NCBI GenBank assembly: GCA_027022365.1
Contig: JALVYU010000038.1
Location: 1-56,951, forward strand
Source: Desulfurococcales archaeon
GTDB lineage: Archaea > Thermoproteota > Thermoprotei_A > Sulfolobales > Desulfurococcaceae
Direction: 5' to 3'
Length of the DNA stretch: 56,951 nt
This document shows, in pieces, positions 36,825 to 46,272 of the stretch. Position numbers and translations under genes: made by a program. The notes below the pieces were generated by a model. The model made no database searches. It was not told where the DNA came from and saw only the letters and a program-made list of their open reading frames with translations. Numbering within the stretch: the first letter of the stretch is position 1; every line of letters starts with the position of its first letter.

Positions 36825-38078
36825 TTGAGAAGGAAAGCTTCTGAAAAGGCAATAAAATGTGTGGATAACTGTTCAGCTAACTATTCGGGGCTCGCCAGAT
36901 GTTTTGTCGAATGCTATGTTGGGGGAGCTCTTAGTGAGGCATATGATTGGATTGCAAGGTTAAAGCATGTGGAGGAGCAAGTAATGCGTCTTTATGGTGC
37001 GAGCGCTATCACGTATAGTCGGGAGCTGAGGAGCTTCCTCGAGGACCCGAAGAGGCATTTGGAGAAAAAACTCTTCATATATACTCATGATTTCATTAGG
37101 GGGAGGATCTCGGCGGAGGAGTACGCCAGGAAATCCCTAATGGCGATCAACACTAGTCTCCGGACAAACCTGAGAACCATTTATCAGGACTGGGGCTTCC
37201 TAGCACTCCTATTGAAAGTCTACCGCGAGGGCACAAGGATCATTTATCCTGAACACAAGATCATAAGCTTGGAGAGGAGCGGCAGACAGAGGTTACGCTG
37301 GATACCTCCTAACATAGTAATAGATGTGCCTGGTTATGGGAGCGCAAGTTTCTTCATGGAGGTGCCAAGGCCTCTCGCATGGGGTGACACCAGCGATTTA
37401 TCGAGAGTTTGGAGTCTTTACACAGCGCTCAGACCGGACATGATGGTCTTCGGAGGCAGAGTATATGATGTTCTCGACATGGACAGTAATCCACCGATAA
37501 AGAGGCCTGACATAATAATAGAGTTCAAGGAGCTCCCCGATTGGTATCGGAGGAAAAGGATTGTCAAGGGCCCATTGGCCAGGCCTCTGAGCGCTGAGGA
37601 GTGGAGGAGCAGGTGGATCGAGGGACTCTACACCGGGCTTGCTGATGTACTCGGAATTAGTAGGGACGAAGCTATGGATAAGCTGAGCAGGAGAACCGGT
37701 GTGCTCATGGATGAGGTAAGGGTTGTTGAGCTCTATAAGAGCATTTATCGGCCCGAACAAATGTTCTTGGTCTCAAAACACGTTGTCCCCGGTGAGATCA
37801 AGGCTATGCTTGAAGGACACGAAATAGTGGTTGTCGATGACGTAGGATTCGACAAGGACAAGCTGGAACCTGTTGCGAAGAGTGTTCTGGAGACCTGCGT
37901 CCTGGTTGAAGAATACATTGTGTCTACTCGTGATAAGGAGCTCGCAGAGGTTCTCGGCATGATAAAGGAGTTGTGGGAGAAAGGCGTTCTCGACAAGGAG
38001 AAAGTAATGAGACTCCTTATCTTCGCGTTATCTGAGGAGAACAGTGGGGCTAATGGATTGGAAAAAAGCGGTCATTAA
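36825..38078 (+). CDS. Uncharacterised protein with possible PD-(D/E)XK core
   Basis: A 417-residue protein I cannot assign. A cysteine-rich N-terminus (C12, C16, C26, C30) is followed by helices. From about residue 160 a β-rich region holds LRPDMMVFGG (P204, D205) and RPDIIIEFKEL (E233, K235). The order PD, 28 residues, E-x-K is that of PD-(D/E)XK nucleases. The C-terminal third (LVSKHVVPGEIKAML, EIVVVDDVGFD) looks like a second α/β domain. The TTG start has only a distant GGTG. It stands alone and diverges from the M20 operon. Confidence 0.55.
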   Translation: MRRKASEKAIKCVDNCSANYSGLARCFVECYVGGALSEAYDWIARLKHVEEQVMRLYGASAITYSRELRSFLEDPKRHLEKKLFIYTHDFIRGRISAEEYARKSLMAINTSLRTNLRTIYQDWGFLALLLKVYREGTRIIYPEHKIISLERSGRQRLRWIPPNIVIDVPGYGSASFFMEVPRPLAWGDTSDLSRVWSLYTALRPDMMVFGGRVYDVLDMDSNPPIKRPDIIIEFKELPDWYRRKRIVKGPLARPLSAEEWRSRWIEGLYTGLADVLGISRDEAMDKLSRRTGVLMDEVRVVELYKSIYRPEQMFLVSKHVVPGEIKAMLEGHEIVVVDDVGFDKDKLEPVAKSVLETCVLVEEYIVSTRDKELAEVLGMIKELWEKGVLDKEKVMRLLIFALSEENSGANGLEKSGH

Positions 38079-38106
38079 TTCGTGAAATCGACTCGTTGGG
38101 AAATCG

Positions 38107-38349
38107 TTACTCTACTGGTTCTACCTTGATTATCTGTACTGGACAGGCCGCGGCCGCGTCCTCCGCACAGCTCTTTAGATCTTCAGGGATGATTCCAACG
38201 GCTATGTTGCCGTTCTCCCTGTATTTCTCGACGATCTGGCTCTTATTGTCCTCAGGATTCATCTCGAAAACGTCGGGACAGATGCTTACACATACCATGT
38301 CGGATATACAGTTATCACGTGGATCGATAACAACCTTGTACTTGGCCAT
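38107..38349 (-). CDS. Single-cluster ferredoxin, Pyrococcus furiosus type
   Basis: An 80-residue electron carrier. The cluster motif is C14-ISD-MV-C20, with Asp at position 17 where most ferredoxins have Cys, and the fourth ligand C69 (AACPVQ). C24 and C61 are placed to form the disulfide seen in P. furiosus ferredoxin. Such ferredoxins accept electrons from pyruvate and other oxidoreductases. GGTGATAAGG precedes the ATG. Confidence 0.92.
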   Translation of the reverse strand: MAKYKVVIDPRDNCISDMVCVSICPDVFEMNPEDNKSQIVEKYRENGNIAVGIIPEDLKSCAEDAAAACPVQIIKVEPVE

Positions 38350-38495
38350 TCCTTATCACCATGATATTATGATTATGATACCGGAAAATAAGGGTTTCAG
38401 TAGTATATTATTGATTTCAATAAATGCTATTATGCGATACATATACTTGGATATATACGCTCATCAGAAAATTTTATCGAGAAAAGAAGAGTCGG

Positions 38496-38570
38496 CTATG
38501 CGGGGCCCATATCATCCGGGACCTCATCGATTACTCGGCCCTTCACATTTAACCCGGGATTCCTCGTCAT
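38496..38570 (-). CDS. Putative 24-residue small protein
   Basis: Just after the stop of the two-helix membrane gene, a minus-strand ATG at 38570 opens a 24-residue frame (MTRNPGLNVKGRV then IDEVPDDMGPA). Composition is protein-like, and the stretch is about 58% G+C against clearly AT-rich surroundings. The frame stays open 10 codons further up, inside the upstream gene's end. The ribosome site is weak. It could also be a structured RNA: GGGAT/ATCCC at 38556-38573 can pair. Confidence 0.25.
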   Translation of the reverse strand: MTRNPGLNVKGRVIDEVPDDMGPA

Positions 38571-38575
38571 CCCGA

Positions 38576-39511
38576 TTAACCGTATTCTATTGTCTGGGAA
38601 TTAAACTGTTTGTTCTCAGAGAATATGTTCGGACCATATATTTCTTTTATTACCTCTATGACTTCGGCCTCTATCCACTCTAGATCTATTGTTCCGGCCG
38701 AAACTGAGGGCGGTAGTTCGTAGTAGAACTTTAGCTTGTCCTCTAATGAGATAACTATGCTGCATGGTTTCCCGTATTTCCTTATGTACCTATAAGGCCT
38801 CTCTACGACATGAACAGTATCGCTTATTTTGCCCTTGTACTTGTAGCCCATTGTCTTCAGCTTGTTGATCACCTTGTCAAGCAGGATCTTCGGATCCATT
38901 AACGGGACATCTATGGAACATACATGCTTGGTTAGCTTACTCGTCGAGCACTCATAGAATTTACCCTTTCTGTGTTCAGGGTATTTCTTGGCGAGGTTCT
39001 CGGTTATGTCGTGATAAAGCAGTATCGCACCTAGGAATAGGGCTGCGGCCGCGATGAGCGATATTATTCCGTGGAACTTTTCTCTCACGGTATGTGTGTG
39101 TATTGTTATATAATATGTTACGGTGACGTTATTGGTCGAAGGATTTAGAAGGCCGAGTATATACATATTGTTTGTTCCATTGAACACTTGAAACACATTA
39201 TTATATTCTGTGAGGTTCATCTCCTTGAACAATGTTGTTGGATCCATGGATGTACCAAGATAGACCTGTAGATTCGTCCGTGGCTGCGTCGTCCAGTTGA
39301 TCTTGAACTTATCGCCTGTTAAAAGGGGTATCTTGACATAATAGAGTGATTTCGGGGGAATAACTATCTTGTCATGGAATGTCTTGGTAATCGGTATTGT
39401 TTCTTGAAGAAATGAAGAGCTAAGGGCTAGGACTATTAGCGCTCCGATAATCAATACAATGCTACGCTTATTTATCTCCCTCATTATTTTAGCTAGAGAC
39501 ATCATTATCAT
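38576..39511 (-). CDS. Two-helix membrane protein with outer β-domain
   Basis: A 311-residue unrecognised protein. A first helix (residues about 17-35) is followed by a roughly 110-residue extracytoplasmic region with several NxT/S sequons. A second helix (IISLIAAAALFLGAILLY, near 148-165) leads to a 140-residue cytoplasmic domain (DPKILLDKVINKLKTMGYKY, SIVISLEDKLKFYY, WIEAEVIEVIKEIYGP). The layout suggests an envelope sensor or assembly factor. No motif supports a catalytic role. Confidence 0.6.
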   Translation of the reverse strand: MIMMSLAKIMREINKRSIVLIIGALIVLALSSSFLQETIPITKTFHDKIVIPPKSLYYVKIPLLTGDKFKINWTTQPRTNLQVYLGTSMDPTTLFKEMNLTEYNNVFQVFNGTNNMYILGLLNPSTNNVTVTYYITIHTHTVREKFHGIISLIAAAALFLGAILLYHDITENLAKKYPEHRKGKFYECSTSKLTKHVCSIDVPLMDPKILLDKVINKLKTMGYKYKGKISDTVHVVERPYRYIRKYGKPCSIVISLEDKLKFYYELPPSVSAGTIDLEWIEAEVIEVIKEIYGPNIFSENKQFNSQTIEYG

Positions 39512-39618
39512 CCACGCTGACTCGTCAAACAGAATTATTTACTACCCATATAATCTCTACCGGACACTCTGCTTTGTTAATAATAAGGGAAAGGGAGAAG
39601 AGAAAAAAGTGTTTGGTG

Positions 39619-40524
39619 TTAGACTGTCCTCTCCTCTCTGAAGTAGATCTTGCCCAGGCTCTTCGGTGGTGCTAATTTCCTCTTCAGCGGTGTCACCATG
39701 AATATTATCATTGCCGCTATCGCTGCTACGAATGGTAGCATCTTACCAACGTCTGGCGGCAGGTTATACGTTGCTGCGATGAGGAATCTGTACTTGTCCA
39801 GAGCCGCGAATATCATTGCTGATATCAGTATTAGTATTGGGTGCCTGCCCGCGCTCAGAGATATAGCGAACGCAATCCATCCGTAGCCCATTCCTGCGCC
39901 CTGGCTCCATACCTGCGTGTATGCTAGCTCGAACACAGCCGCACCTATACCGATCAGTGCGTATCCTACTCCGCTCGCGAACAGTCTTACAGCGAGAACA
40001 TTAACGCCTAGCGCCTCTGCGCTGGCAGGGTTCTCGCCTGCGGCACGTATTGCTGCCCCTATCTTGGTTTTCTCTACGAGATACCATATCCCTATAGCGA
40101 CGACGAATGCTACTACGTAGAACCATATCCAGGTCCCACCGAGTGATGGCTGTATCGTTGCTAGTGATCTACCGTTTATCTGTAGCTGTCTTGCCGGCAG
40201 ACCCACTAGTGCCGCTAGACCGTATCCTAGGAACATCGTTGATAGTCCTGCTGCTCCGTGGCTGATGGGCAGTTTTGTCGTGATGAATGCTAGCATCAAA
40301 CCGAACAATGCCGCGACGATCATTGCTATAAATGTTGCCAGCGGTACGCTGAACGTATAGACGCTGACAGCAAATGCTATTGCTACGCCGAGGGTGAAGA
40401 CACCGTCGATTGCTAGGTTTAGTACACCGCTTTTCTCCATTAGTCCGTGGCCGACTGCTGCTAGGTAGTATGCTAGGAATATCGCGCTCACACCAACGAT
40501 GAATGAGGCTATGGACTCGAACAC
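39619..40524 (-). CDS. Nucleoside ABC transporter permease 2 (BMP-associated, YufQ-like)
   Basis: A 301-residue membrane subunit with 8-9 helices of the branched-chain/ribose permease superfamily. GVFTLGVAIAFAVSVY, AAGENPASAEALGVNV (the EAA-like cytoplasmic loop contacting the ATPase) and SQGAGMGYGWIAFAISL mark the YufQ/NupQ group. It is the last gene of a four-gene operon. GTG 40524 follows GAGGTGAT by 5 nt and starts 6 nt after the previous stop. Confidence 0.88.
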   Translation of the reverse strand: MFESIASFIVGVSAIFLAYYLAAVGHGLMEKSGVLNLAIDGVFTLGVAIAFAVSVYTFSVPLATFIAMIVAALFGLMLAFITTKLPISHGAAGLSTMFLGYGLAALVGLPARQLQINGRSLATIQPSLGGTWIWFYVVAFVVAIGIWYLVEKTKIGAAIRAAGENPASAEALGVNVLAVRLFASGVGYALIGIGAAVFELAYTQVWSQGAGMGYGWIAFAISLSAGRHPILILISAMIFAALDKYRFLIAATYNLPPDVGKMLPFVAAIAAMIIFMVTPLKRKLAPPKSLGKIYFREERTV

Positions 40525-40530
40525 CGCTTA

Positions 40531-41625
40531 TCACCTCTTCACGATTATCTTTATCTTGTACTCGGAGATCGTTATCAGGATTGTATACATCAGCAATATG
40601 CTACCGATGAAAACATCTACGATGGCGGATCCCGCAGTTAGTAGCTGCCCAAGATGCCCCCCCACAAGTATCTGATACTGTATGCCTGCAGTGTACAGTG
40701 CACTTACAATGTATGCTGCGATAGGTACTGCTATTAGCTCCAGCATTGATAGCCATGCCACCAGAATACCTGTGTAGCCATAGTTTGCAGTATGTGCTTC
40801 TACGGGGTAGCTTATACGGTAGACATCGCCTCCCAAGTAGAGTGCTCCGACGCTCCCAGCGATGAATCCGGATATCGTCAGCGCAACTATGATCATTAGG
40901 GGTACGCTGATACCACTGCTTCTCAGCAGGTTAGGGTTGTTTCCAAGGATCCTTATTCTTAGACCAATAGATGTGTTCCTCAACAGGTACCAGACGCCGA
41001 CAAATAGTATTATCAGTAGGAATAGGCCGTCCCATGTCATCGTTGTCCCGGGTACTTGTGGGAACATTACCTGTGCTGGTATAGTGTCTGTTCTGATGTA
41101 GTTGTATACGTGTTTGCCTAGCCATGGGCCTCTCACTAGAATGTCAACAATATAGTACGCAATATAGTTCATGATCAGGGTTACTGGTACCTCGTCTAGG
41201 CCTAGATAAGCCCTAGGGAGGGCTGCCAGTAATGCCCATATGCCGCCCGCCACCATAGCGAGTAGTATCATTGAGACCTGCGCTAGGCCCGGGTTAATAT
41301 ACGGCAATGCTGTGAATAATGCTACCCATGTAGCAGCCATTAGTCCAAACGTTATCTGTCCCTCTCCACCGATGTTCCATATACTGCCCTTGAAGCTTAC
41401 AAGCAATGCTATACCCACTATTGTTAGTGCTACGAATGTCTTGGCGACGACGCCGGGCCTTGTGAAGCCGTAGACTATTGCGCTCAGAACCGCGGCTGGG
41501 CTTGCGCCCATAAGGACGTATAGGATTATTACACTGATGGCTATTCCTGCGAGTAGGGCTATAATAGGTATGATCCAGTAGGGTAGGGGCTTGACCCTCC
41601 TAACAATAACCATACTGACCTTCAT
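40531..41625 (-). CDS. Nucleoside ABC transporter permease 1 (YufP-like)
   Basis: This 364-residue permease pairs with the downstream one. GSIWNIGGEGQITFGLMAA is the signature segment of this group, and RILGNNPNLLRSSGISVP is the ATPase-contact loop. About 9-10 helices are seen. The ATG is separated from the ATPase stop by one nucleotide and has GGTGAT upstream, overlapping that stop. Confidence 0.88.
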   Translation of the reverse strand: MKVSMVIVRRVKPLPYWIIPIIALLAGIAISVIILYVLMGASPAAVLSAIVYGFTRPGVVAKTFVALTIVGIALLVSFKGSIWNIGGEGQITFGLMAATWVALFTALPYINPGLAQVSMILLAMVAGGIWALLAALPRAYLGLDEVPVTLIMNYIAYYIVDILVRGPWLGKHVYNYIRTDTIPAQVMFPQVPGTTMTWDGLFLLIILFVGVWYLLRNTSIGLRIRILGNNPNLLRSSGISVPLMIIVALTISGFIAGSVGALYLGGDVYRISYPVEAHTANYGYTGILVAWLSMLELIAVPIAAYIVSALYTAGIQYQILVGGHLGQLLTAGSAIVDVFIGSILLMYTILITISEYKIKIIVKR

Positions 41626-41626
41626 G

Positions 41627-43186
41627 CTACATCACCATCAAGTGCTCAATCTCTTCTCTCTTGGCCTTGTCTGCAGGAAATACACCAACTATTTTGCCCG
41701 AGTTCATAACGGCTATTCTGTCGCTGATCTGGAAAATCTCGTCTAGGTCTTCGCTGGCTATTATCGCTGACACCTTGTTCTTCAAGACCTTCTCCTTGAT
41801 TATCTTCCTGACCTTGATCGCTGTTGCCTCGTCCAGTGCTCTCGTCGGGTTGTACGCTACCAAGAGATTAGTCGCCACAGTTAGTTCTCTTGCGACAAGA
41901 ACTTTCATGATGTTTCCTCCGCTGAGAAACTTTACGGGGGTATCCGGTGATGGTGTCTTTATCTCGAACTCCTTTATCAGCTTGAGTGTTAGTTCTCTTA
42001 TTTTATCCCAGTTTATGATCCCCCTGCTGTATACTGGTAGCACTGCTATGTTCTCAATGATGCTGTTCTCAATGCTTACACCATACTTGGCCGGTAGGTC
42101 TGGTATGTAGCCCACACCATTTACTCTCAGATAGTAAGTTGTCTTCCTGGTGATGTCTTCGCCATTATATATGATCCTGCCCTTCATGACTGGCCTTAGT
42201 CTCATTATTGCCTGGATTAGTTCTTTCTGGCCGTTACCCGCTACTCCGGCGATGCCCAGTACTTCTCCCTTCTTTACCTCGAGGCTCACACCTTGTACTG
42301 CGTAGCCTCCGAAGTCGCCCATCACCCATAGATCCTTTACTTCTAGAATTGTCTTGGGCTCCGGCTGTGCGGTCGGAAGCCTCTCATATGTGATCTCGGC
42401 GCTTCTCTCACCGAACATTAGTGCTCTGATCTTCTCTATTGTAGCCTCTTTCCTGTCAAGGTGGCCTGCTACTTTTCCTCTCCTTAGAACAGTTATCTTG
42501 TCCGCCACATCCATTGCTTCGTATATCTTGTGCGTAATTAGGACGACGGTTCCTCCCTCGTCGGCGAACCGTCTTATGAATTTATAGAATCTCTGCTTCT
42601 CCTCGATCGGCAGGTAGGTGATAGCCTCGTCTAGTAGTAAGACCTTTGCGCCTAGTAGGATTGCACGCAGTATCTCTACGAGCTGTTTCTGGGTATAGCT
42701 CAGCCTCCAGACCTCGATGCCGGGATCTATCTTTATGCCTACGCGCTTGGATTCCTCTCTGATTGTCTTGTAGACCTTTGTTACTGGTACGAAGTGGTTG
42801 TATTTCTCAAGGCCTAGAATGATGTTCTCGGCAACGGTCAGTGTATCGATGATCTGTGGTGACTGACTGACCATTACTATTCCCATGTTGATAGCGTCGG
42901 CTGGGCTTGTCAGCCTCGTTGGTCGGCCGTTGATAATGATCTCTCCTTCATCTGGCGTGTAGATGCCATACAGGACTTTGACTAGAGTAGATTTTCCAGC
43001 GCCGTTTTCGCCTAATAGTGCATGCACTGTCCCAGGATAGATATCGAGGTCGATATGGTCTAGGGCAATGACGCCTGGGAATCGCTTTGTGATCCCTCTT
43101 AGGCTGACAATAGGTTTCTTGCCCTCTTGAGGAGGGGATAAAAAAGTTGGTTTGGCGTTATTTGCCTCCGCTGCCACTACTACCAC
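41627..43186 (-). CDS. Nucleoside/simple-sugar ABC transporter ATPase, tandem cassette
   Basis: This 519-residue protein holds two ABC cassettes in one chain, as in RbsA/NupO. The first has Walker A GENGAGKST and Walker B VLLLDEAITYLP. The second has a degenerate Walker A (GVAGNGQKE) and signature FLSGGNIMK. It powers the two permeases that follow. A GTG at 43177 is a possible start closer to GGGTGGT. The upstream binding-protein stop lies 61 nt before it. Confidence 0.9.
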   Translation of the reverse strand: MVVVAAEANNAKPTFLSPPQEGKKPIVSLRGITKRFPGVIALDHIDLDIYPGTVHALLGENGAGKSTLVKVLYGIYTPDEGEIIINGRPTRLTSPADAINMGIVMVSQSPQIIDTLTVAENIILGLEKYNHFVPVTKVYKTIREESKRVGIKIDPGIEVWRLSYTQKQLVEILRAILLGAKVLLLDEAITYLPIEEKQRFYKFIRRFADEGGTVVLITHKIYEAMDVADKITVLRRGKVAGHLDRKEATIEKIRALMFGERSAEITYERLPTAQPEPKTILEVKDLWVMGDFGGYAVQGVSLEVKKGEVLGIAGVAGNGQKELIQAIMRLRPVMKGRIIYNGEDITRKTTYYLRVNGVGYIPDLPAKYGVSIENSIIENIAVLPVYSRGIINWDKIRELTLKLIKEFEIKTPSPDTPVKFLSGGNIMKVLVARELTVATNLLVAYNPTRALDEATAIKVRKIIKEKVLKNKVSAIIASEDLDEIFQISDRIAVMNSGKIVGVFPADKAKREEIEHLMVM

Positions 43187-43247
43187 CCTTCCTTAAATGA
43201 GTATTATGCTTGTGGCCACGGTATTTATGTTATACCGCTAAAACCGG

Positions 43248-44642
43248 TTACGAGTGGTAGACTACCCAGTTGACGAACCAGTCGATGCTCCATAGCTGGT
43301 CGTGGCCTAGCCTCTCGCCAGCTGGTATTGTTACCTTCTCGCTCGGGTTCTTGAGCTTATAGCCCTCGAGAGGACCTGTGAATGGGTCGAATGGTGTGCT
43401 TATGAATATCGTCTTGTTGTCGACAGTGATCTTTACAACGGTCTCATACTTATGGGTTAGGTCGGTTAGCTGTAGTGGTGTTAGCATGGGTGCGTCCTTG
43501 AACATTCTGTAGCGCTCCATTACTAGCTCGTATACGCTCATCTTCTTACCAGTTAGTTTGTCGGTTACGTAGGTGTTCTTGAGTATGTTGATGAACTTCG
43601 GGTTGATGTGCATTACGGTACCGTTCGGGAATATCCAGCAGCCGAAGTCTACTGCGCCAGTGTTGAGCAGGTACCAGTAGTCGACGTGCTCTAGGTTGTA
43701 TGGCGTGTAGATGCCAGCCTTTATCTTTGATAGGATGTCAGCATAGATTTCCTCCCAGTGAGCGATCTGTCCGCTGACAACAGCGTCCTTACCGTATACC
43801 CATCCTGGGCTGTAGTGGCTGAACACGTATAGTGGGTGGTCTACCTTGCCGGCCTCATAGTCCTTGGTTATCTGCTCCGCTAGCTGTAGGATGGCTGTTG
43901 AGTCCTCGGTGTAGGCCAGCACGTCTACGTCATAGTTCTTCCAGAGAGTCTCGGCGGCGTTCTTGGCCTTGTCGGGGGCGAACCATGCTCCTATCTCGAT
44001 TACGTGTACCTTGATGTTCTTGCCCAGCTGTTTTCCAACCTCTTCGGCACCGATGGCGAAAGCGTTGATGTGTCTTACTACCTCGGGTATAGTGTAGGCT
44101 GCGACATAGCCGATGTTACCTGTCTTGGTTAGAGCTCCGGCGATCAGTCCGTCTAGGTAGTAGACCTGGTATAGGTCGGCGAAGTAGGTGCCCACGTTAT
44201 GGGCTCTCTTGTATCCTGAGCAGTGGAAGAACATCACGTTCGGGTACTTCTTGGCGGCTGCGATGGTTCCATCCATGAACTCGAAGCTTGTAGTGAAGAT
44301 GACATTGTATCCCTGGGAGACCAGCGTATCAATCGTCTGTCCTAGCTTGTCCTCGCTTACGCTCTCCACGTAGGTTGTCTTCAGCCAGTCCTTGAATAGG
44401 TCTGCTACGATCCTCCTGCCTAGGTCATGCATGTAGCTCCAGCCAAAGTCACCTACTGGCCCTACATATATCCATGCCGCCTTAATGGTCGTCGGCGGCG
44501 TCCAGGTTGTGGGTGTTGCTGTGTTGGTAGCTGCTGTCGACGTGGTTTTTCCTGCGGCGTACAATGTTCCAGCATAGAATGCCGCGGCGCCTACGATTAT
44601 AAGGACAATGATGAAGATTCCGATTAGGGCGTTCCTACTCAT
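43248..44642 (-). CDS. BMP-family substrate-binding protein (nucleoside type)
   Basis: This 464-residue surface receptor is the first gene of the ABC operon. Residues about 5-27 form a membrane anchor (LIGIFIIVLIIVGAAAFYAG), followed by a Thr-rich linker rather than a lipobox, so it is tethered by its N-terminal helix. The Med/BmpA fold starts at IKAAWIYVGPVGDFGWSYMH, the family's purine-nucleoside-site segment, with HCSGYKR and GYVAAYTIPEV further on. ATG 44642 has GGGAG 4-5 nt upstream; GTG 44654 is less likely. Confidence 0.88.
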   Translation of the reverse strand: MSRNALIGIFIIVLIIVGAAAFYAGTLYAAGKTTSTAATNTATPTTWTPPTTIKAAWIYVGPVGDFGWSYMHDLGRRIVADLFKDWLKTTYVESVSEDKLGQTIDTLVSQGYNVIFTTSFEFMDGTIAAAKKYPNVMFFHCSGYKRAHNVGTYFADLYQVYYLDGLIAGALTKTGNIGYVAAYTIPEVVRHINAFAIGAEEVGKQLGKNIKVHVIEIGAWFAPDKAKNAAETLWKNYDVDVLAYTEDSTAILQLAEQITKDYEAGKVDHPLYVFSHYSPGWVYGKDAVVSGQIAHWEEIYADILSKIKAGIYTPYNLEHVDYWYLLNTGAVDFGCWIFPNGTVMHINPKFINILKNTYVTDKLTGKKMSVYELVMERYRMFKDAPMLTPLQLTDLTHKYETVVKITVDNKTIFISTPFDPFTGPLEGYKLKNPSEKVTIPAGERLGHDQLWSIDWFVNWVVYHS

Positions 44643-44786
44643 AACACTCCCCACGAGAGATTCCTTTACTAATCATTACTTGTATAGACGAGCCTAAAAA
44701 GTATAGCTTACACAAGGGTTTTGTACAGGTATTACCACCATATATACGGGTAAATCGATAAATACCCTTGCTGTGGGCGACCTATT

Positions 44787-45447
44787 TTGGACAAGAATAC
44801 TATACAGAAGAAGCTAAGGGCTCTCGGCATTGGAAGGTTCCAGGTAATGGCTCTCCTCCAGGCCGCCAGGCACTATATTTTCAAATATGTGAAAGGATCT
44901 AAGGAAAGCCAAGAGCTTCGGGCTAAACCGCGCAATATTCTATGCGTGGGCGAAATACTATGGTCCACACAAGTATCCATACAGGCTAATGAGAGTCTTG
45001 GAGATAATGAGAAGGCAGAGAAGTGGAGGCAAGATTGAGAAGTGCCCGGAGGGATTCGTTGAAGAATTAGGCGAGTGCGTCGAGTTATCGCCTAGGGGCT
45101 ACTACATGATCGGCGGTAATGAACAGACAGAGTATGATTTTGACCGACAGATCACGAGAAAGATAAAGCTATTAATCGATCCCGAGAAGGCTTGGAAGGC
45201 CGCGCTCGAATATTTGTCGAGCTTCCCGAAGGAAGTACTCCGTCACCCCGGCAAATTCTACAAGCTCGTGTATGAGCCTGTTAGGGACACGTTCTTCATA
45301 GAGCTTCTCGAGAAAGGCAGAGTCGAGGCCCCGAAGGAGTTTATTGATTATCTGGCTAGGGGTTCAACAGATAAGAAGAAAGGTAAGAGTTTATATGATT
45401 TTATAGGTATTGATAAGGGAAAGAACGGTAATTGTGTGAATGGATGA
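44787..45447 (+). CDS. Unidentified protein interrupted by a +1 frameshift
   Basis: Two frames overlap here. Frame A starts at TTG 44787 (after GGGCGACC) and reads plausibly to about FKYVKG at 44895, then turns atypical and stops at 45036. Frame B is open from 44893 to 45447, and reads plausibly from its first codons (KSFGLNRAIFYAWAKYYGP) but has no start codon until ATG 44989. Skipping one G of the AAAGGA at 44892-44897 joins them into one protein of about 219 residues. This may be sequencing error, a recent mutation or recoding. The C-terminal part, with CPEGF and GECV, has no recognised family. ATG 45007, with GGAG upstream, could rescue it. Confidence 0.5.
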
Positions 45448-46268
45448 TAATTGTGCAGAGCATCAATAAGAAGCTACTAGTGATAATACTTCTTTTGAGC
45501 GTATCCGGCGCTATCGTTAAAACAATAGGCGGAGTAATCTTTGGGTCGCGGAGCCTCTTCGTTGACGCCCTAACGTGTTTTGCAAATATCGTAGCGATAA
45601 TATCTACTATTTATTTCTATAAGGCAAGCCTTATGCCTCCTGACGCCGATCACCACTATGGACACTACAAACTGGGCTTCGGCGGGACAATAGTGAGTAT
45701 GCTAGCCTATAGCTTCGTAGCTGGAATAGCTGTTTCGACACTTACGGAGACCAGTAGGTACCATGTATATATACAGGCTGTATGGATGGCTGTGGCCGGG
45801 TTCTTCCTCTATCTGGGTGCGATAATCCTTGCTGGTCGTGCCGGCGAGTTCTTTAGGGCCTACGCTGTATTCACGGTCAGCGAACTAATAGAGAGCGGGA
45901 TCGTTATAGTTGCGAGTCTAGGCGGCGCTATGGTCAATTATATGATCGACTATGTGGGGGCGCTGATCATAACTATCTATATATTCATCGAACTATATGA
46001 TACGGGAAAGAAAGTCATAATGTACCTAAGCGATACAGCGCCTCCCCAGGAATTCGTGGATAAGGTGCGTAGACTTGTGGAAGAACATGGTTTTAGCCTT
46101 GTCTCCATTAAGATGAGACGAATAAATGATAATATTATCCATGGCGATATAGTGGTTAAGTCCGGTGGAGACATAGATATCAAGGAATTGGTTAAACGTA
46201 TAAGACACGTCAAGGAGGAACTTAGAGAAAAATATGGCCTTGACTGCTCCATTGAGATTAGCGGTTAA
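45444..46268 (+). CDS. CDF-like cation efflux protein with altered metal site
   Basis: This 274-residue protein has 5-6 helices and a C-terminal cytoplasmic domain. HHYGHYKLGFGGT matches the HxxGHxK/R loop of cation diffusion facilitators. The expected D-x3-H-x3-D of TM2 reads DALTCFAN, and the H-x3-D of TM5 reads as SELIESG, so the usual Zn site is substituted. The metal preference may be changed or the protein may not be a Zn exporter. ATG 45444 overlaps the previous stop (ATGA). Confidence 0.75.
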   Translation: MIIVQSINKKLLVIILLLSVSGAIVKTIGGVIFGSRSLFVDALTCFANIVAIISTIYFYKASLMPPDADHHYGHYKLGFGGTIVSMLAYSFVAGIAVSTLTETSRYHVYIQAVWMAVAGFFLYLGAIILAGRAGEFFRAYAVFTVSELIESGIVIVASLGGAMVNYMIDYVGALIITIYIFIELYDTGKKVIMYLSDTAPPQEFVDKVRRLVEEHGFSLVSIKMRRINDNIIHGDIVVKSGGDIDIKELVKRIRHVKEELREKYGLDCSIEISG

Positions 46269-46272
46269 AAAC

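Noticed and set aside
38096-38683. A 195-codon plus-strand frame.
   Set aside because: It lies antisense to the ferredoxin gene and the end of the membrane-protein gene, which have clear motifs or ribosome sites, and its composition is not protein-like.
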